Part shown: positions 43,322 through 53,902 of the stretch, one piece after another | Position numbering within the stretch: position 1 is the first letter of the stretch | How the letters are laid out: each line of letters begins with the position of its first letter | Origin: Enterobacter cloacae complex sp. ECNIH7 | GTDB lineage: Bacteria; Pseudomonadota; Gammaproteobacteria; Enterobacterales; Enterobacteriaceae | Direction of reading: 5' to 3' | DNA length: 64,000 nt | Assembly: GCF_002208095.1 (NCBI RefSeq) | Contig: NZ_CP017990.1 | Coordinates: 1,798,001-1,862,000, forward strand | Notes under the pieces: generated by a model | The model's input: only the letters and a program-made list of their open reading frames with translations | Databases searched by the model: none | What the model was told of the DNA's origin: nothing | Program-made: the position numbers and the translations under genes

Positions 43322-45076
43322 CGAACTAAACCAGCCCAGCCAGCGTAACGGCCATGGATAACGATGACGAGCATCCTGCTGTGTCGCCTGAGCTATGCGC
43401 TCCTGGATAGTCTGCATCAGGGTGGTTTGCCCTTCGCCATCCCAAACCAGATTTGTCAGTAAGGGTAGAGCATCCTCAATCCCTTCGATGGCCCAGATGG
43501 CGAATTGCTCTTGCTCAACCGCATCCAGAATATCCTGACTGAGGCTCAAATGGCGTGCGTTGGGAGCAGGAATAATCACACCCTGTTTGCCGTTTAAACC
43601 GCGCTGCTGACAGATAGAGAAGAAGCCTTCAATTTTTTCGTTGAGGCCTCCCACTGGCTGTGCACGACCGAACTGATCCACCGAACCGGTGATCGCGATG
43701 TTCTGATTGATGGGCACTTCCGCCAGGGCGCTGATTAAGGCGCACAGCTCGGCCATAGAGGCGCTATCGCCATCCACTTCGCTGTAGGACTGCTCAAACG
43801 TCAGCGAGGCGGAGAAGGGGATCTGTTGCTCAAGCTGCAGCTCTGACATCAAAAACGCCTGCATGATCATCATGCCTTTCGCGTGAATGTTGCCGCCCAG
43901 CTCGGCTTTCCGTTCGATATCGGTGAACTCGCCATCGCCAATGTGCACAACGCAGCTGATACGGGACGGTTCCCCGAATGCGCGCGGATGACCGGGAAAT
44001 TCAATCACCGACAGGGCGTTGATCTGCCCGACGCGTTCGCCTTCGGTTTCCACCAGAATTTGTTCCAGCAGAATTTCATCCTGCATACGGTCGGCAAGAT
44101 AGCCTTCTCGCCACTCACGCTGAGCCAGCATCTGAGTGAGCTGTTCGCCGGTGAACGCCCCGTTACCGCTGATCACACCCACTTCACGCAGCTGTTTGCC
44201 GATCCAGAGCGGGCAAAGCGGCAGCGTTTCCTGGTCACCGGTGTAGCGTACCGCTTCACGGATTAAGGCCGGCCACGCGTCAGCCGCAGGGGTTGGCAGC
44301 GCAAAACGTTCAGCAACGGCCATCACCCACTGGCACCACTGCGCTATATCGTCGGCGTCAGCAATCTGGGTATTGTCTTCGTATTCGCTATACACCGCCT
44401 GCTCAGCGAGTTCTGGCTCCATTTCCTGGAAGTCCGCCAGCGATTCACGGTCGCCCGTCAGCACGACGGTCAGCGACAGCGGCATAGACGGAACAGAGAC
44501 AGGCAAAGGACGAGACTCATCGTAGCCGACCCAGTCGAAACGCTGCTGGTGCACGATAGTTTTCAGACGCATCCACAGCAGCGGCTGCGAGAGCAGGGTA
44601 CGCAGTGAGATGATGAGAACACCGCCATTTGCGCGATGTACCAGCCCCGGCTGCAGCGAAAGTTCGCCATTAAACTGGCGCAGACAACCAAAGAGTTGTT
44701 CCGCCTCGACCCAGTTAGCGGTAATCACTTCGCCCTTAGCGGCAAAAAGGCCATCGGCCTGCGCCGCCGGTTCGAAAGTGACATCATGTCCCGCAATACG
44801 ATACTGGCCGCCAAAAACTGCGTTCGCTTCCGGCTTCAGCTGGCGCACGGCATCTCCGAGCAGCGTCAGGTATTCCGCTTCTTCCGGGGCCTTGAGCAGC
44901 ATGAAGGGCGCTGTTGCCCATGGGCTTAACACCTGCTCCAGCGCATAATGCAAACGAGGCTGCGTATCGCTAAGGATGAATTCGTGTTCTTTTGCGAGTT
45001 CGGGCTGTGCAAACAGTTCCTGGTAACTTTCGGTATCCGGAACAAGGTCACGCCATGCAAGTTTCGTAATGGTCAA
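43316..45076 (-). CDS. ycbZ: Lon-like protease homologue YcbZ (LonH)
   Basis: A 586-residue protein equal in length to E. coli YcbZ. The C-terminal third is a Lon-type serine protease: the nucleophile in [17 protein letters not shown] and the Lys in [11 protein letters not shown] form the Ser-Lys dyad. The N-terminal region is AAA-like but lacks an obvious Walker A motif, so ATP-driven unfolding is doubtful. Its last residues overlap the fabA control region. Physiological substrates are not well defined. Confidence 0.94.
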   Translation of the reverse strand: MTITKLAWRDLVPDTESYQELFAQPELAKEHEFILSDTQPRLHYALEQVLSPWATAPFMLLKAPEEAEYLTLLGDAVRQLKPEANAVFGGQYRIAGHDVTFEPAAQADGLFAAKGEVITANWVEAEQLFGCLRQFNGELSLQPGLVHRANGGVLIISLRTLLSQPLLWMRLKTIVHQQRFDWVGYDESRPLPVSVPSMPLSLTVVLTGDRESLADFQEMEPELAEQAVYSEYEDNTQIADADDIAQWCQWVMAVAERFALPTPAADAWPALIREAVRYTGDQETLPLCPLWIGKQLREVGVISGNGAFTGEQLTQMLAQREWREGYLADRMQDEILLEQILVETEGERVGQINALSVIEFPGHPRAFGEPSRISCVVHIGDGEFTDIERKAELGGNIHAKGMMIMQAFLMSELQLEQQIPFSASLTFEQSYSEVDGDSASMAELCALISALAEVPINQNIAITGSVDQFGRAQPVGGLNEKIEGFFSICQQRGLNGKQGVIIPAPNARHLSLSQDILDAVEQEQFAIWAIEGIEDALPLLTNLVWDGEGQTTLMQTIQERIAQATQQDARHRYPWPLRWLGWFSSN

Positions 45077-45262
45077 AGTTGATGTATTTTAGTCAGATGT
45101 AAAAGCGTGGAGTATACCGTAAGCGGGGGGCTGTACCCAAGCAGGATCGGGGATTTCGACAGGGCGATTGGCTGCATTCACTCACAGGATATGATTTCTT
45201 TTCAGCAGATTGCTAAAAAACTGATATTCTGAACAGAGTTACGTGGTAACACTGAGATCGCA

Positions 45263-45715
45263 ATGAAATATCAACAACTGGAAAATCTCGAAAGCGGCTG
45301 GAAATGGAAGTACCTGGTCAAAAAGCACCGTGAAGGGGAGCTGATAACCTGCTACATCGAAGCCAGCGCTGCGCAAGAAGCCGTGGATATTTTGCTGACC
45401 CTCGAAAATGAACCGGTACAGGTTAACGGCTGGATTGAGAAACACATCAATCCTGCGCTGTTGAACCGGATGAAGCAAACTATCCGTGCCCGACGCAAAC
45501 GGCATTTTAATGCTGAGCATCAGCACACTCGCAAAAAATCAATCGATCTGGAGTTCGTTGTCTGGCAACGCCTGGCTGGGCTGGCACAACGACGGGGCAA
45601 AACGCTTTCGGAAACCATCGTGCAGCTGATTGAGGATGCCGAACATAAAGAGAAGTACGCCAACCAGATGTCGACGCTGAAGAACGACCTTCAGGCTCTG
45701 TTGGGTAAAAAATAG
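45263..45715 (+). CDS. matP: Macrodomain Ter protein MatP
   Basis: A 150-residue DNA-binding protein (formerly YcbG), same length as E. coli. It binds the 13-bp matS sites in the chromosome terminus, condensing the Ter macrodomain and linking it to the division apparatus through ZapB. The N-terminal helical bundle ([26 protein letters not shown]) is followed by the ribbon-helix-helix part ([29 protein letters not shown]) and a C-terminal coiled coil for tetramerisation. Confidence 0.96.
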   Translation: MKYQQLENLESGWKWKYLVKKHREGELITCYIEASAAQEAVDILLTLENEPVQVNGWIEKHINPALLNRMKQTIRARRKRHFNAEHQHTRKKSIDLEFVVWQRLAGLAQRRGKTLSETIVQLIEDAEHKEKYANQMSTLKNDLQALLGKK

Positions 45716-45735
45716 ATTTTTCTTTTCTTCAGACA

Positions 45736-45765
45736 ATAAAAAACCCCGCATGGCGGGGTTTTTTT
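45736..45765. terminator. Bidirectional terminator between matP and ompA
   Basis: CCCCGC / GCGGGG stem with ATG loop flanked by A-run and T-run, serving both convergent genes. Confidence 0.85.
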
Positions 45766-45778
45766 ATAAGACGATAAC

Positions 45779-46834
45779 TTATGCCGCTGGCTGAGTTACA
45801 ACGTCTTTGATGCCTTTAACTTCGATCTCTACGCGACGATCTGGAGCCAGGCAGTCGATCAGTGCAGCGCGAGCTTTCACGTTGTCACAGGTGTTGCCAG
45901 TAACTGGGTTAGATTCGCCCATACCACGTGGGGAGATCTTGTTAGCTGGGATACCTTTAGAGATCAGGTAATCAACAACAGACTGAGCACGTTTCTCAGA
46001 CAGTTTCTGGTTGTAAGCGTCAGAACCGATACGGTCGGTGAAGCCCAGAACCACTACGGAACCGTCTTTAGGATCCAGGTTGCTCAGCTGGGTGTACAGC
46101 TGATCCAGTGCCTGCTGGCCTTCTGGTTTCAGAGTCGCTTTGTTGAAGTTGAACAGAACGTCAGACTTCAGAGTGAAGTGCTTGGTCTGTACTTCTGGAG
46201 CTGGAGCCGGAGCTGGAGCAACAACTGGTGCTGCTTCTTCCTGCTGGCCGAAACGGTAGGAAACACCTACGCTCAGCATGCCGTTGTCTGGACGAACACC
46301 AACGGTGTTGCCGTCGCCGATGTTGTTAACCCACTGGTATTCCAGACGGGTAGCGATGTCACGGGTCATAGCCCACTCAACGCCACCAGCGAATACTGGG
46401 GAAACACCGGTGTCATGGTTGTCACCAGAGATGTTGTTGCTGGAATCTGCGCGCCATACCATGCCGCCCAGACGGGTGTACACGTCCAGATCGTCAGTGA
46501 TTGGGTAGCCCAGTTTAGCGGTCAGCTGAACGCCCTGTGCTTTGAAAGCGCCGTTGATGGTGTCGCCTTTGTATGGCATACGACCTAACCAGTCGTAACC
46601 CATTTCAAAACCAACATACGGGTTAACCTGATAGCCACCGAACGCACCTGCACCAAGCTGGCTCTCGTGAGTTGGGCCATCATTGTTCAGGCTGCTGTTG
46701 TACCAGCCGGTGTCATGGAACTGAGACCAGCCCAGTTTACCACCTGCATACCAGGTATTATCTTTCGGAGCGGCCTGCGCTACGGTAGCGAAGCCAGCCA
46801 GTGCCACTGCAATCGCGATAGCTGTCTTTTTCAT
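45779..46834 (-). CDS. ompA: Outer membrane protein A
   Basis: A 351-residue porin-like protein. ATG 46834 begins the signal peptide [21 protein letters not shown], preceded by GAGG; a longer open frame upstream is 5' UTR. Residues to about 200 form the eight-stranded barrel; a Pro-Ala hinge ([12 protein letters not shown]) leads to the periplasmic OmpA/MotB domain, which binds peptidoglycan through [20 protein letters not shown]. Two Cys near the C-terminus form the conserved disulfide. Loop 1 ([16 protein letters not shown]) is longer than in E. coli, a usual site of variation in surface exposure. Confidence 0.97.
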   Translation of the reverse strand: MKKTAIAIAVALAGFATVAQAAPKDNTWYAGGKLGWSQFHDTGWYNSSLNNDGPTHESQLGAGAFGGYQVNPYVGFEMGYDWLGRMPYKGDTINGAFKAQGVQLTAKLGYPITDDLDVYTRLGGMVWRADSSNNISGDNHDTGVSPVFAGGVEWAMTRDIATRLEYQWVNNIGDGNTVGVRPDNGMLSVGVSYRFGQQEEAAPVVAPAPAPAPEVQTKHFTLKSDVLFNFNKATLKPEGQQALDQLYTQLSNLDPKDGSVVVLGFTDRIGSDAYNQKLSEKRAQSVVDYLISKGIPANKISPRGMGESNPVTGNTCDNVKARAALIDCLAPDRRVEIEVKGIKDVVTQPAA

Positions 46835-46960
46835 TTTTTGCGCCTCGTTATCATCCAAAATTCGCCATGAAAGTCTCAGGAGAGAATCACGGTTAAATCC
46901 TTCACCGGGGGGCGTGGTCAAATATAAATCTACCGATATCTTCGGCTTAGGCCGAGCACC
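46835..46960 (-). promoter_or_regulatory. ompA 5' leader with stabilising hairpin
   Basis: The 5' leader is close to that of E. coli ompA, known for unusual mRNA stability and as target of the sRNA MicA. The 5'-terminal hairpin is seen as TCGGC / GCCGA at 46942-46955, and GATGATAACGAGGCGC leads into the start. The rest of the gap to the end of sulA (46961-47188) should hold the ompA promoter; no other gene is seen. Confidence 0.7.
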
Positions 46961-47183
46961 CCTGGCGATGTAAAGTCTACAACGTAGCTGAAAACTTACA
47001 AGTGTGAAGTCCGTCAGGCATATGAAAAAAAAAGTTCCGTATACCGATTATTTAACATTTTTCGAACGAATTTTGTGCAATAAAATTAAGGAGAACCGCA
47101 CCAGACAAGCCTTGCCGCAATTTTGTGACCGGGAACTTTAATGCCATCTTGAGGTCAAAAAAAATTCCAGGAAAAATCTTAAT

Positions 47184-47211
47184 TTCACTCAATGATACAA
47201 ATTTGAGTGAA
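47184..47211 (-). terminator. Probable sulA terminator overlapping its stop codon
   Basis: TTCACTCAA / TTGAGTGAA 9-bp stem with a 10-base loop, followed on the minus strand by an AT-rich stretch with TTTTT. The stop codon lies in the downstream arm. Confidence 0.5.
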
Positions 47212-47698
47212 TTTTTAGCCCAGAAAGTTGTCCTCTGCGGTAAGAATCCGATCGAACCGGACGCATAATGAACCCGATCGCATTCCCTTCTTCGGCTGCT
47301 TCAGTCAGACGGTAATGCTCCTCTTCCGTCAGTTCTTCCGGTAACCATCCAATCACCACGCTGTAATTTCCGGTGCGTAAGGCGCGGATCATCGATTCTA
47401 CGGTATCGCACGGCGGGAGCTGATTAATTTGCATGACCTTGGTAAGCGGAAGGCCTGCGGACTGAACCCACTCACGGCTCAGTTTTTGCTGAGGTGTGAG
47501 CCAAAGCTGCCAGCGCGATTGCTGACCAAGCTGTTGTAATAACGGCAACAACAGAAGTTGCGTCAACAGGGGCTGGTCTTCACGATAAACCACTTCACTG
47601 ATAAGCCCCGTGGAAACACGCTCGACGGAATTCTGCGCGACATTGCCTGCGGTAGAAGAGAGAGAGGTTGAGCGATTTGCATAGCCTGAAGTGTGCAT
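47189..47698 (-). CDS. sulA: SOS cell division inhibitor SulA
   Basis: A 169-residue protein, equal in length to E. coli SulA when started at ATG 47698; an ATG 6 bases upstream (47704) is possible. It binds FtsZ monomers and halts septation during DNA damage, and is then degraded by Lon through its C-terminal LKIHSNLYH. The core [43 protein letters not shown] is highly conserved; the first 35 residues vary. The LexA box at 47721-47736 gives tight SOS control. Confidence 0.96.
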   Translation of the reverse strand: MHTSGYANRSTSLSSTAGNVAQNSVERVSTGLISEVVYREDQPLLTQLLLLPLLQQLGQQSRWQLWLTPQQKLSREWVQSAGLPLTKVMQINQLPPCDTVESMIRALRTGNYSVVIGWLPEELTEEEHYRLTEAAEEGNAIGFIMRPVRSDSYRRGQLSGLKIHSNLYH

Positions 47699-47720
47699 AT
47701 TCATTCCAGCCCTGTAGTTA

Positions 47721-47736
47721 CTGTATGGATATACAG
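47721..47736 (-). promoter_or_regulatory. LexA (SOS) box of sulA
   Basis: CTGTATGGATATACAG, exact CTGT-N8-ACAG with TA flanks on both sides, 22 bases ahead of the sulA start. Confidence 0.93.
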
Positions 47737-47915
47737 TAACCCCTGTATGCATAAAGATCAACCTCATTTTCGGAAAGCGACTCGCAAAATTCATTCAATG
47801 TTGATGTCCCTCGAAAAATCATCTTGCTCATCGGCGATAAGTTGCCTATTTTCCTGCTAACGGATCCGCTAGTAAGAAATTTCGTTGTTACTTTATGATT
47901 TTGAAGGGAAATATC

Positions 47916-48542
47916 ATGAAAAAGATATCTTATGAACGGATTTATAAATCCCAGGAATACCTCTCCCCGTTGGGCGAGATTCATCATCGCGCGCTGTTTG
48001 GAGGCTATACCCTGGCGGTGGATGATGCGGTTTTTGCCATGGTGTCAGACGGAGAGCTTTATCTTCGCGCCTGTGAGGAGAGTGCGAAATACTGTGTAAA
48101 AAATGCCTCCTCTTTTTTAACGTTGATGAAGCGAGGCCGCCCGGTGCTGCTCAACTATTATCGTGTGGATGATGGATTATGGCAGGACAGGGAGCGGTTG
48201 CTTCAGCTCTCCTCGTTTGCGCTCAGTGCGGCAAGAAAAGAACGCTATCAGCGCCATCAACGAAACCGACTTAAGGATCTGCCAAACCTGACCTTTCAAC
48301 TTGAAGTCTTGCTCTTTGAAGCTGGCATTACCAATGAGGAAACGCTGCGGGCGCTGGGTGCAAGAGCGAGCTGGCTAAAGATGCGGGCAAAAAACAAAGC
48401 GCTCAGTATTAAAGTTCTCTTCGCGCTGGAAGGGGCTATCGAGGGGCTGCATGAGGCGGCACTCCCGGCAGGCATTCGCCGGGAGCTAACGGAGTGGTTT
48501 AATGCGCTGCCTGAGCCACAGGAGAATCACTCCTCCAGGTAG
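47916..48542 (+). CDS. sxy: Competence regulator Sxy (TfoX)
   Basis: A 208-residue protein. ATG 47916 matches the E. coli N-terminus (YERIYKSQEYL) and has GAAGGGA upstream; the frame opens earlier but without support. The N-terminal TfoX domain (LFGGYTLAVDDAVFAMVSDGELYLRACE) and a C-terminal helix-hairpin-helix-like domain (LGARASWLKMR) are present. Sxy assists CRP at CRP-S promoters to turn on DNA-uptake genes. The last 44 bases overlap the convergent yccS gene. Confidence 0.93.
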   Translation: MKKISYERIYKSQEYLSPLGEIHHRALFGGYTLAVDDAVFAMVSDGELYLRACEESAKYCVKNASSFLTLMKRGRPVLLNYYRVDDGLWQDRERLLQLSSFALSAARKERYQRHQRNRLKDLPNLTFQLEVLLFEAGITNEETLRALGARASWLKMRAKNKALSIKVLFALEGAIEGLHEAALPAGIRRELTEWFNALPEPQENHSSR

Positions 48543-50661
48543 CGATTTGCTGTTGCAGCCGGCAAATTTCAGGCAGCAGAGCGATAAGCAGGCCTATCTG
48601 CTGAAGTACCAGCGGCGCTTTGCTGTCGTTTCCAGGGTCAAGATGCGCAATGCGTTGAGCCAGTTCATCCAGCGCCTGTTGAACGCGCGGCTCATCGGCC
48701 GGTCGGTGATGAAGTGCGTCATCGACATAACAGACGGCATCATCGAGCAGGTTGAGAATGCCCGGGTTGGTGAGTTTCTCACGGTGGGCACCGAGCGTCG
48801 AAATATAGCTGGTGAACGTATGGTTCAGGCAGAGCAGGCGGAACGCAGTCTCACGGATCTCCGCCGTGGCCCGAGGCTCCGTTGACATGTTAGAGACAAC
48901 GGAGGCCAGTTCTGCGTCACTGTTATGCGCGTCGCGACGGGCTATCCGATAAGCCAGGCGGTTATCACGCCCCTGGTGGTACTGCTCCAGGATTGCGTCA
49001 AGGTATCGACAGTTGGCGTTCATCGCCCTGTCCACTACGCGCGGCAAATTGCGGAAACGCCAGTCCGGCCAGATAAAGCTGACCGCGGCCCAGGCAATCG
49101 CACAGCCAATCAGGGTATCGATCACGCGGGGCAGGGCAACTTCAAACCCTTCACCCAGCAGGTTAAAGCAGAGCAGCACCAGCAGCGTAATGAACATGGT
49201 GGCGTGGGCGTACTGCACGTTGCGAAACGCGAAGAACAGCACGCCGGTGATCACAATCAGGATCAGTTGACCTTCAACGGAGGGCACGAAATAGAGCACC
49301 GGAAGGCCAATCGCGACGCCGACCAGCGTGCCGATAATACGCAGCGCAAGACGGTGTCGGGTGGCGTTATAGTTCGGCTGGCAGACGAACAGGCTGGTCA
49401 GCAGGATCCAGTAGCCGTGGTGCAGCCCGGTTATCTGGATAAAGGCATACCCCACGCACAGCACCAGCGACATTCTTACCGCGTGGCGAAAGAGTGCCGA
49501 CTCAGGCGTAAAGTTGCGGCTCAGCCGCAGCCACATATCGCTAACGCTGTGCACGCTGTCATCAGCAAGCTGATTTTCCACCTCACTGCCCGGCAGCGCC
49601 ATCGCCTGTTCGGACTCAATGGTTGCCAGCTGAGCATCAATCGCCCGCAGGTTGTTAAGCAGAAAGCCCAGCGCTTTGATGTGCTCCTGTGACGTTCCGC
49701 TGGCCTGAACGCGGTCGAGCGCCGCATCAAGATGGCTGAATACGCGTTCAAAGCGGGGGTCATGCTGATAGGGCGTGCGCAGCAGAATAGACCGCGAGAG
49801 CTGCTGACACGCCTGGGACTGCATGGACAGCAGGCGCTGGAAGCGGAACATCACGTCGCTGTAGCGGAACTTCTCGCGCAGGGCAGCATACTGAACGTGC
49901 GAGGAGCTGGCGCGTTCATGAATATCCTGGGCGGCAAAATAGTAGTGTAAGGTCCTTCGGGTTCCGCGCTGGCCGCGATCGCCGCGCAGACGGGTAAGCA
50001 GAGAGACTTTTGTCTGGTTAAGGGTGGCGACCAGCTGGCCGTTTGCCAGCGCCAGATCGTAGAGCGGAGCCTGGCTTTCTTCCTCGATATCCGGGTCGAA
50101 CAGCCGGGATTTCAGTTCCAGATAGTGGGCTAACTGCTCAAAGCTGCGGGCAAGGTTATCCTGCAGCGGGCGAACCGGGAAGATCAGATGACCGGTTAGC
50201 GTCAGCAGATTATACCAGATGGCGCCCAGCATCAGGAGAACCGGCTGCTGGTACCACTGGTCATACAGGGAAACGCCCAGCATGGTGTAGATGGCGATCA
50301 GCAATGCACCAAACGCGATGGTGGCATAGCGTTGCCCGAGGCCGCCCAGCAAAATAAACCCGCTGGTTGAGAGCGTAAGGCCCAGGGCAAACAGCCAGGG
50401 CCACGGGAAAAGCAGCTCAACGGACGCTGAAGCAATGAAAAAGCAGACGAGCGTAATGACCAGGTTACGTAAACGCCCGGCCAGACGATCGTCCAGGTCC
50501 GCCAGCGCCCCGGCCACCACCCCCAGCGTGAGCGGAATGGTGAGTTTGACATCATTCAGCCACCAGGGCAGGGCAGCCGTGCCGCAAAGCGCGATAAATA
50601 TCCTGACGTTGTATAGCCAGGTGCTGTTCCAGGTATAACGGCGAAGCAGTGGGCTTAGCAT
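48499..50661 (-). CDS. yccS: FUSC-family inner membrane protein YccS
   Basis: A 720-residue protein with two groups of about five to six membrane helices (near residues 15-150 and 395-515), each followed by a cytosolic helical domain, the layout of the YccS/YhfK and aromatic-acid efflux family. Transport function is not established. The second gene of a yccF-yccS pair, 19 bases after yccF. The 3' end overlaps sxy by 44 bases tail to tail. Confidence 0.93.
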   Translation of the reverse strand: MLSPLLRRYTWNSTWLYNVRIFIALCGTAALPWWLNDVKLTIPLTLGVVAGALADLDDRLAGRLRNLVITLVCFFIASASVELLFPWPWLFALGLTLSTSGFILLGGLGQRYATIAFGALLIAIYTMLGVSLYDQWYQQPVLLMLGAIWYNLLTLTGHLIFPVRPLQDNLARSFEQLAHYLELKSRLFDPDIEEESQAPLYDLALANGQLVATLNQTKVSLLTRLRGDRGQRGTRRTLHYYFAAQDIHERASSSHVQYAALREKFRYSDVMFRFQRLLSMQSQACQQLSRSILLRTPYQHDPRFERVFSHLDAALDRVQASGTSQEHIKALGFLLNNLRAIDAQLATIESEQAMALPGSEVENQLADDSVHSVSDMWLRLSRNFTPESALFRHAVRMSLVLCVGYAFIQITGLHHGYWILLTSLFVCQPNYNATRHRLALRIIGTLVGVAIGLPVLYFVPSVEGQLILIVITGVLFFAFRNVQYAHATMFITLLVLLCFNLLGEGFEVALPRVIDTLIGCAIAWAAVSFIWPDWRFRNLPRVVDRAMNANCRYLDAILEQYHQGRDNRLAYRIARRDAHNSDAELASVVSNMSTEPRATAEIRETAFRLLCLNHTFTSYISTLGAHREKLTNPGILNLLDDAVCYVDDALHHRPADEPRVQQALDELAQRIAHLDPGNDSKAPLVLQQIGLLIALLPEICRLQQQIATWRSDSPVAQAAH

Positions 50662-50680
50662 AAACGCGGCCGGTCCTTAT

Positions 50681-51127
50681 TTACTGAAAACGACGACGCG
50701 CGTTTGCTTCACGCGCCGCCTGGGCCACTTCTACCGGAACAACCCTGCGACCGACGGGCCAAAGGGCGATGGCGGCGATCTTAAAGTTCGCGATCCCCAC
50801 CGGAATGCCAATAATCGTGATGCACTGTGCAATACCGGCAAAAATATGCATGATGCACAGCCACCAGCCGAAGAAAATCAGCCACAGAATGTTCAGCAAG
50901 GTTCCGCCCGTATTCATCAGGGCGTTTTTGCTCTCCGGATTCAGCTCGTCAACGTGGATGGCTTCATTCCCGTAGGGGATTAAGGAGAGTTTTGTGATTT
51001 CCCAGCAGGAACGGGTCAGGGGAAGCGTGAAAATCAGGACGATGCTCACCAGCGTGGCAAAAAGCCAGGAAAGGGTGGTGGCAAAACCGCCCAGCACAAA
51101 ATTCAACACATTCAGAACGGTACGCAT
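50681..51127 (-). CDS. yccF: Inner membrane protein YccF
   Basis: A 148-residue protein with about four hydrophobic segments in two similar halves (LNFVLGGFATTLSWLFATLVSIVLIFT; LLNILWLIFFGWWLCIMHIFAGIAQCITIIGIPVGIANFK). It belongs to the YccF/DUF307 family of unknown function. First gene of the yccFS pair, whose products are probably made together. Confidence 0.92.
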   Translation of the reverse strand: MRTVLNVLNFVLGGFATTLSWLFATLVSIVLIFTLPLTRSCWEITKLSLIPYGNEAIHVDELNPESKNALMNTGGTLLNILWLIFFGWWLCIMHIFAGIAQCITIIGIPVGIANFKIAAIALWPVGRRVVPVEVAQAAREANARRRFQ

Positions 51128-51250
51128 AAACCCTCACTTCCTTTCGATAAAATTAACGCCCAATGATTGTAACGTTTTTTTAGGCTGGAGCACCTTAAAA
51201 CTGGCAGTTAAACTGTCAGGTAAATTATCTCTTCGTGGATTTGGCGGAAC

Positions 51251-53305
51251 ATGGAACTGAAAGCAACGTCGTTAGGCAAACGCCTGGCGCAACACCCTTA
51301 CGACAGGGTGGTTCTCCTTAATGCCGGGGTGAAAGTCTCCGGGGAACGCCACGAATACCTTATTCCGTTTAACCAGCTTCTGGCTATCCACTGTAAACGC
51401 GGGCTGGTGTGGGGCGAGCTGGAGTTCGTTCTGCCTGACGATAAAGTCGTGCGTCTTCACGGCACCGAGTGGGCGGAAACCCAGCGTTTCCATCATCACC
51501 TGAACGCGCTGTGGCAGCAGTGGAGCCATGATATGAGCGTAATTGCCGCCCAGGTGCTGCAGCAGGTGCTGGACGATATCGCGCAGAGCAACGCGCAACA
51601 CGCGTGGCTGACCCGTCAGCAGACCGCCGGGCTGCAGCAAAAGATCCGACACGCACTCTCGGCGCTGCCGCTCTCCGTGACGCGTCTCGACGAGTTTGAC
51701 AACTGTCGCGACGCCTGGCGCCAGTGTCAGGCCTGGCTGAACGATAAGGATAAAAGCCGTCTCGCTCATAATCAGGCATGGACGGACGCCATGCTCACCC
51801 AATACGCCGACTTTTTCAGTACGGTGGAATCTTCACCGCTCAATCCGGCCCAGGCGCGCGCGGTGGTCAACGGCGAGAAGTCGCTGCTGGTGCTGGCGGG
51901 GGCCGGTAGCGGTAAAACGTCGGTGCTGGTGGCGCGTGCCGGCTGGCTGCTGACGACCGGAGAAGCGGTAGCCGATCAAATACTGCTTCTGGCCTTTGGC
52001 CGCAAGGCTGCCCAGGAGATGGACGAACGTATCCAGGAGCGCCTGCACACCCGGGATATCACGGCCAGAACCTTCCATGCCCTTGCGCTGCATATTATTC
52101 AGCAGGGCAGTAAAAAAGTGCCTTCCATCAGTAAGCTGGAAAACGACGCGCAGGCGCGTCAGGCGCTGTTCATCAAAACGTGGCGCCAGCAGTGCAGTGA
52201 GAAAAAAGCGCAGGCGAAAGGGTGGCGTCAGTGGCTGGAGGAGGAGCTCGGCTGGGAGGTGTCAGAGGGCAGCTTCTGGCAGGATGACAAACTGGCGCGT
52301 CGTCTGGGTTCGCGACTTGACCGCTGGGTCAGCCTGATGCGAATGCACGGTGGAACGCAGGCAGAGATGATTGAAAGCGCGCCGGAGGCGATCCGCGATC
52401 TGTTTTCGAAACGGGTCAAGCTGATGGCTCCGCTGCTGAAAGCCTGGAAAACCGCGCTGAAAGAGGAAAATGCCGTCGATTTCTCAGGTTTAATCCATCA
52501 GGCCATCATCATTCTTGAAAAGGGACGTTTTGTCAGCCCGTGGAAACATATTCTGGTGGATGAGTTCCAGGACATCTCTCCGCAGCGTGCTGCACTGCTC
52601 TCGGCGCTTCGGGCGCAAAATAAACATACGTCGCTGTTTGCGGTGGGTGACGACTGGCAGGCCATCTATCGCTTCAGCGGGGCGCAGCTCTCCCTGACGA
52701 CCGCGTTCCACCACTATTTTGGCGAAGGGGATCGTAGCGATCTGGACACCACCTACCGTTTCAATTCACGCATTGGTGAGATCGCCAACCGCTTTATCCA
52801 GCAAAACCCGCATCAGCTGGCCAAGCCGCTCAATAGCCTGCGCCCAGGGGATAAAAAAGCGGTCACCCTGCTGGCGGATGACCAGCTGGAGCCGCTGCTG
52901 GACAAGCTCAGCGGCTACGCGAAGCCCGATGAACGTATTCTGGTACTGGCGCGCTACCATCACCTTAAGCCCGCGGCGCTGGAAAAAGCCGCCACCCGCT
53001 GGCCGAAACTGCAGCTTGAATTTATGACCATTCACGCCAGCAAAGGGCAGCAGGCTGACTATGTGATTGTGGTGGGGCTGAAAGAGGGGAGCGACGGTTT
53101 CCCGGCTCCGGCCCGCGAGTCGGTGATGGAAGAGGCCCTGCTGCCGGTGCCGAAAGATTTCCCGGATGCCGAAGAGCGGCGTTTGCTGTATGTGGCCATC
53201 ACCCGCGCGCGGCATCGCGTGTGGCTGCTGTTCAATAAAGAGGAGCCATCCGTGTTTGTCGATATCCTGAAGAGTATTGATGTGCCGGTAGCGCGTAAGC
53301 CATAA
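51251..53305 (+). CDS. helD: DNA helicase IV
   Basis: A 684-residue superfamily-1 helicase, same length as E. coli HelD. Motifs are intact: Q-motif region LNPAQARAVV, Walker A LAGAGSGKTSVL (about 215), LVDEFQDISPQRAALL, GDDWQAIYRFSGA, TIHASKGQQADYV and VAITRARHRVWLLF. It unwinds 3'-to-5' and takes part in recombination-linked repair. The N-terminal about 190 residues form the extra domain typical of helicase IV. Confidence 0.96.
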   Translation: MELKATSLGKRLAQHPYDRVVLLNAGVKVSGERHEYLIPFNQLLAIHCKRGLVWGELEFVLPDDKVVRLHGTEWAETQRFHHHLNALWQQWSHDMSVIAAQVLQQVLDDIAQSNAQHAWLTRQQTAGLQQKIRHALSALPLSVTRLDEFDNCRDAWRQCQAWLNDKDKSRLAHNQAWTDAMLTQYADFFSTVESSPLNPAQARAVVNGEKSLLVLAGAGSGKTSVLVARAGWLLTTGEAVADQILLLAFGRKAAQEMDERIQERLHTRDITARTFHALALHIIQQGSKKVPSISKLENDAQARQALFIKTWRQQCSEKKAQAKGWRQWLEEELGWEVSEGSFWQDDKLARRLGSRLDRWVSLMRMHGGTQAEMIESAPEAIRDLFSKRVKLMAPLLKAWKTALKEENAVDFSGLIHQAIIILEKGRFVSPWKHILVDEFQDISPQRAALLSALRAQNKHTSLFAVGDDWQAIYRFSGAQLSLTTAFHHYFGEGDRSDLDTTYRFNSRIGEIANRFIQQNPHQLAKPLNSLRPGDKKAVTLLADDQLEPLLDKLSGYAKPDERILVLARYHHLKPAALEKAATRWPKLQLEFMTIHASKGQQADYVIVVGLKEGSDGFPAPARESVMEEALLPVPKDFPDAEERRLLYVAITRARHRVWLLFNKEEPSVFVDILKSIDVPVARKP

Positions 53306-53328
53306 CGATGTCAGGCAAGATTTTCCAG

Positions 53329-53356
53329 GCCGGGTAAGGCGTAGCCGCTACCCGGC
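53329..53356. repeat. REP-like palindrome between helD and mgsA
   Basis: GCCGGGTA (53329-53336) and TACCCGGC (53349-53356) form a hairpin of the enterobacterial REP type. It lies between convergent genes and may stop transcription or protect 3' ends. Confidence 0.75.
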
Positions 53357-53363
53357 AAAAAAG

Positions 53364-53822
53364 CTACTTCAGTCTATCGGAAAGATAACGCTGATAGTCC
53401 GGAATAAGGATATCAACCGGCGAGTTAAACTGCGGTGATTCGATGATGAAATCCGCCGTCGACAGGTTCGTCGCCACCGGAATATTCCACACCGTCGCCA
53501 GGCGCAGCAGCGCTTTCACATCCGGATCGTGCGGAACCGCGTTCAGCGGGTCCCAGAAGAAGATCAGCACATCAATTTTCCCTTCGGAAATCTGCGCGCC
53601 GACCTGCTGATCGCCGCCCATCGGACCGCTCAGCATGGCATTCACCTGCAGACCCGTTTCGCGCTGGATCAGGTTACCGGTGGTGCCGGTCGCCGACAGG
53701 GCGTGCTTTTCCAGCGAAGACTGATGGCGGCGAACCCAGTTAAGCAGCATTTGTTTACAGTGATCGTGCGCCACAAGAGCAATGTGTTTGCGCTCAGGCA
53801 GCGTGCGTGTTGTCAATTCCAT
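53364..53822 (-). CDS. mgsA: Methylglyoxal synthase
   Basis: A 152-residue enzyme, same length as in E. coli; ATG 53822 matches [23 protein letters not shown]. It converts dihydroxyacetone phosphate to methylglyoxal and phosphate, a bypass that relieves sugar-phosphate stress. Active-site Asp and His lie in [10 protein letters not shown] and [17 protein letters not shown]; the phosphate loop is TGTTGNL. An upstream in-frame ATG at 53834 is less likely by homology. Confidence 0.96.
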   Translation of the reverse strand: MELTTRTLPERKHIALVAHDHCKQMLLNWVRRHQSSLEKHALSATGTTGNLIQRETGLQVNAMLSGPMGGDQQVGAQISEGKIDVLIFFWDPLNAVPHDPDVKALLRLATVWNIPVATNLSTADFIIESPQFNSPVDILIPDYQRYLSDRLK

Positions 53823-53902
53823 AATCATATCCATCAGGTTAACTGACTACACGATGACGGGAACCGTCTGACGCTGCAAGAGAAAGGCGTAAAAAATGTG
53901 GC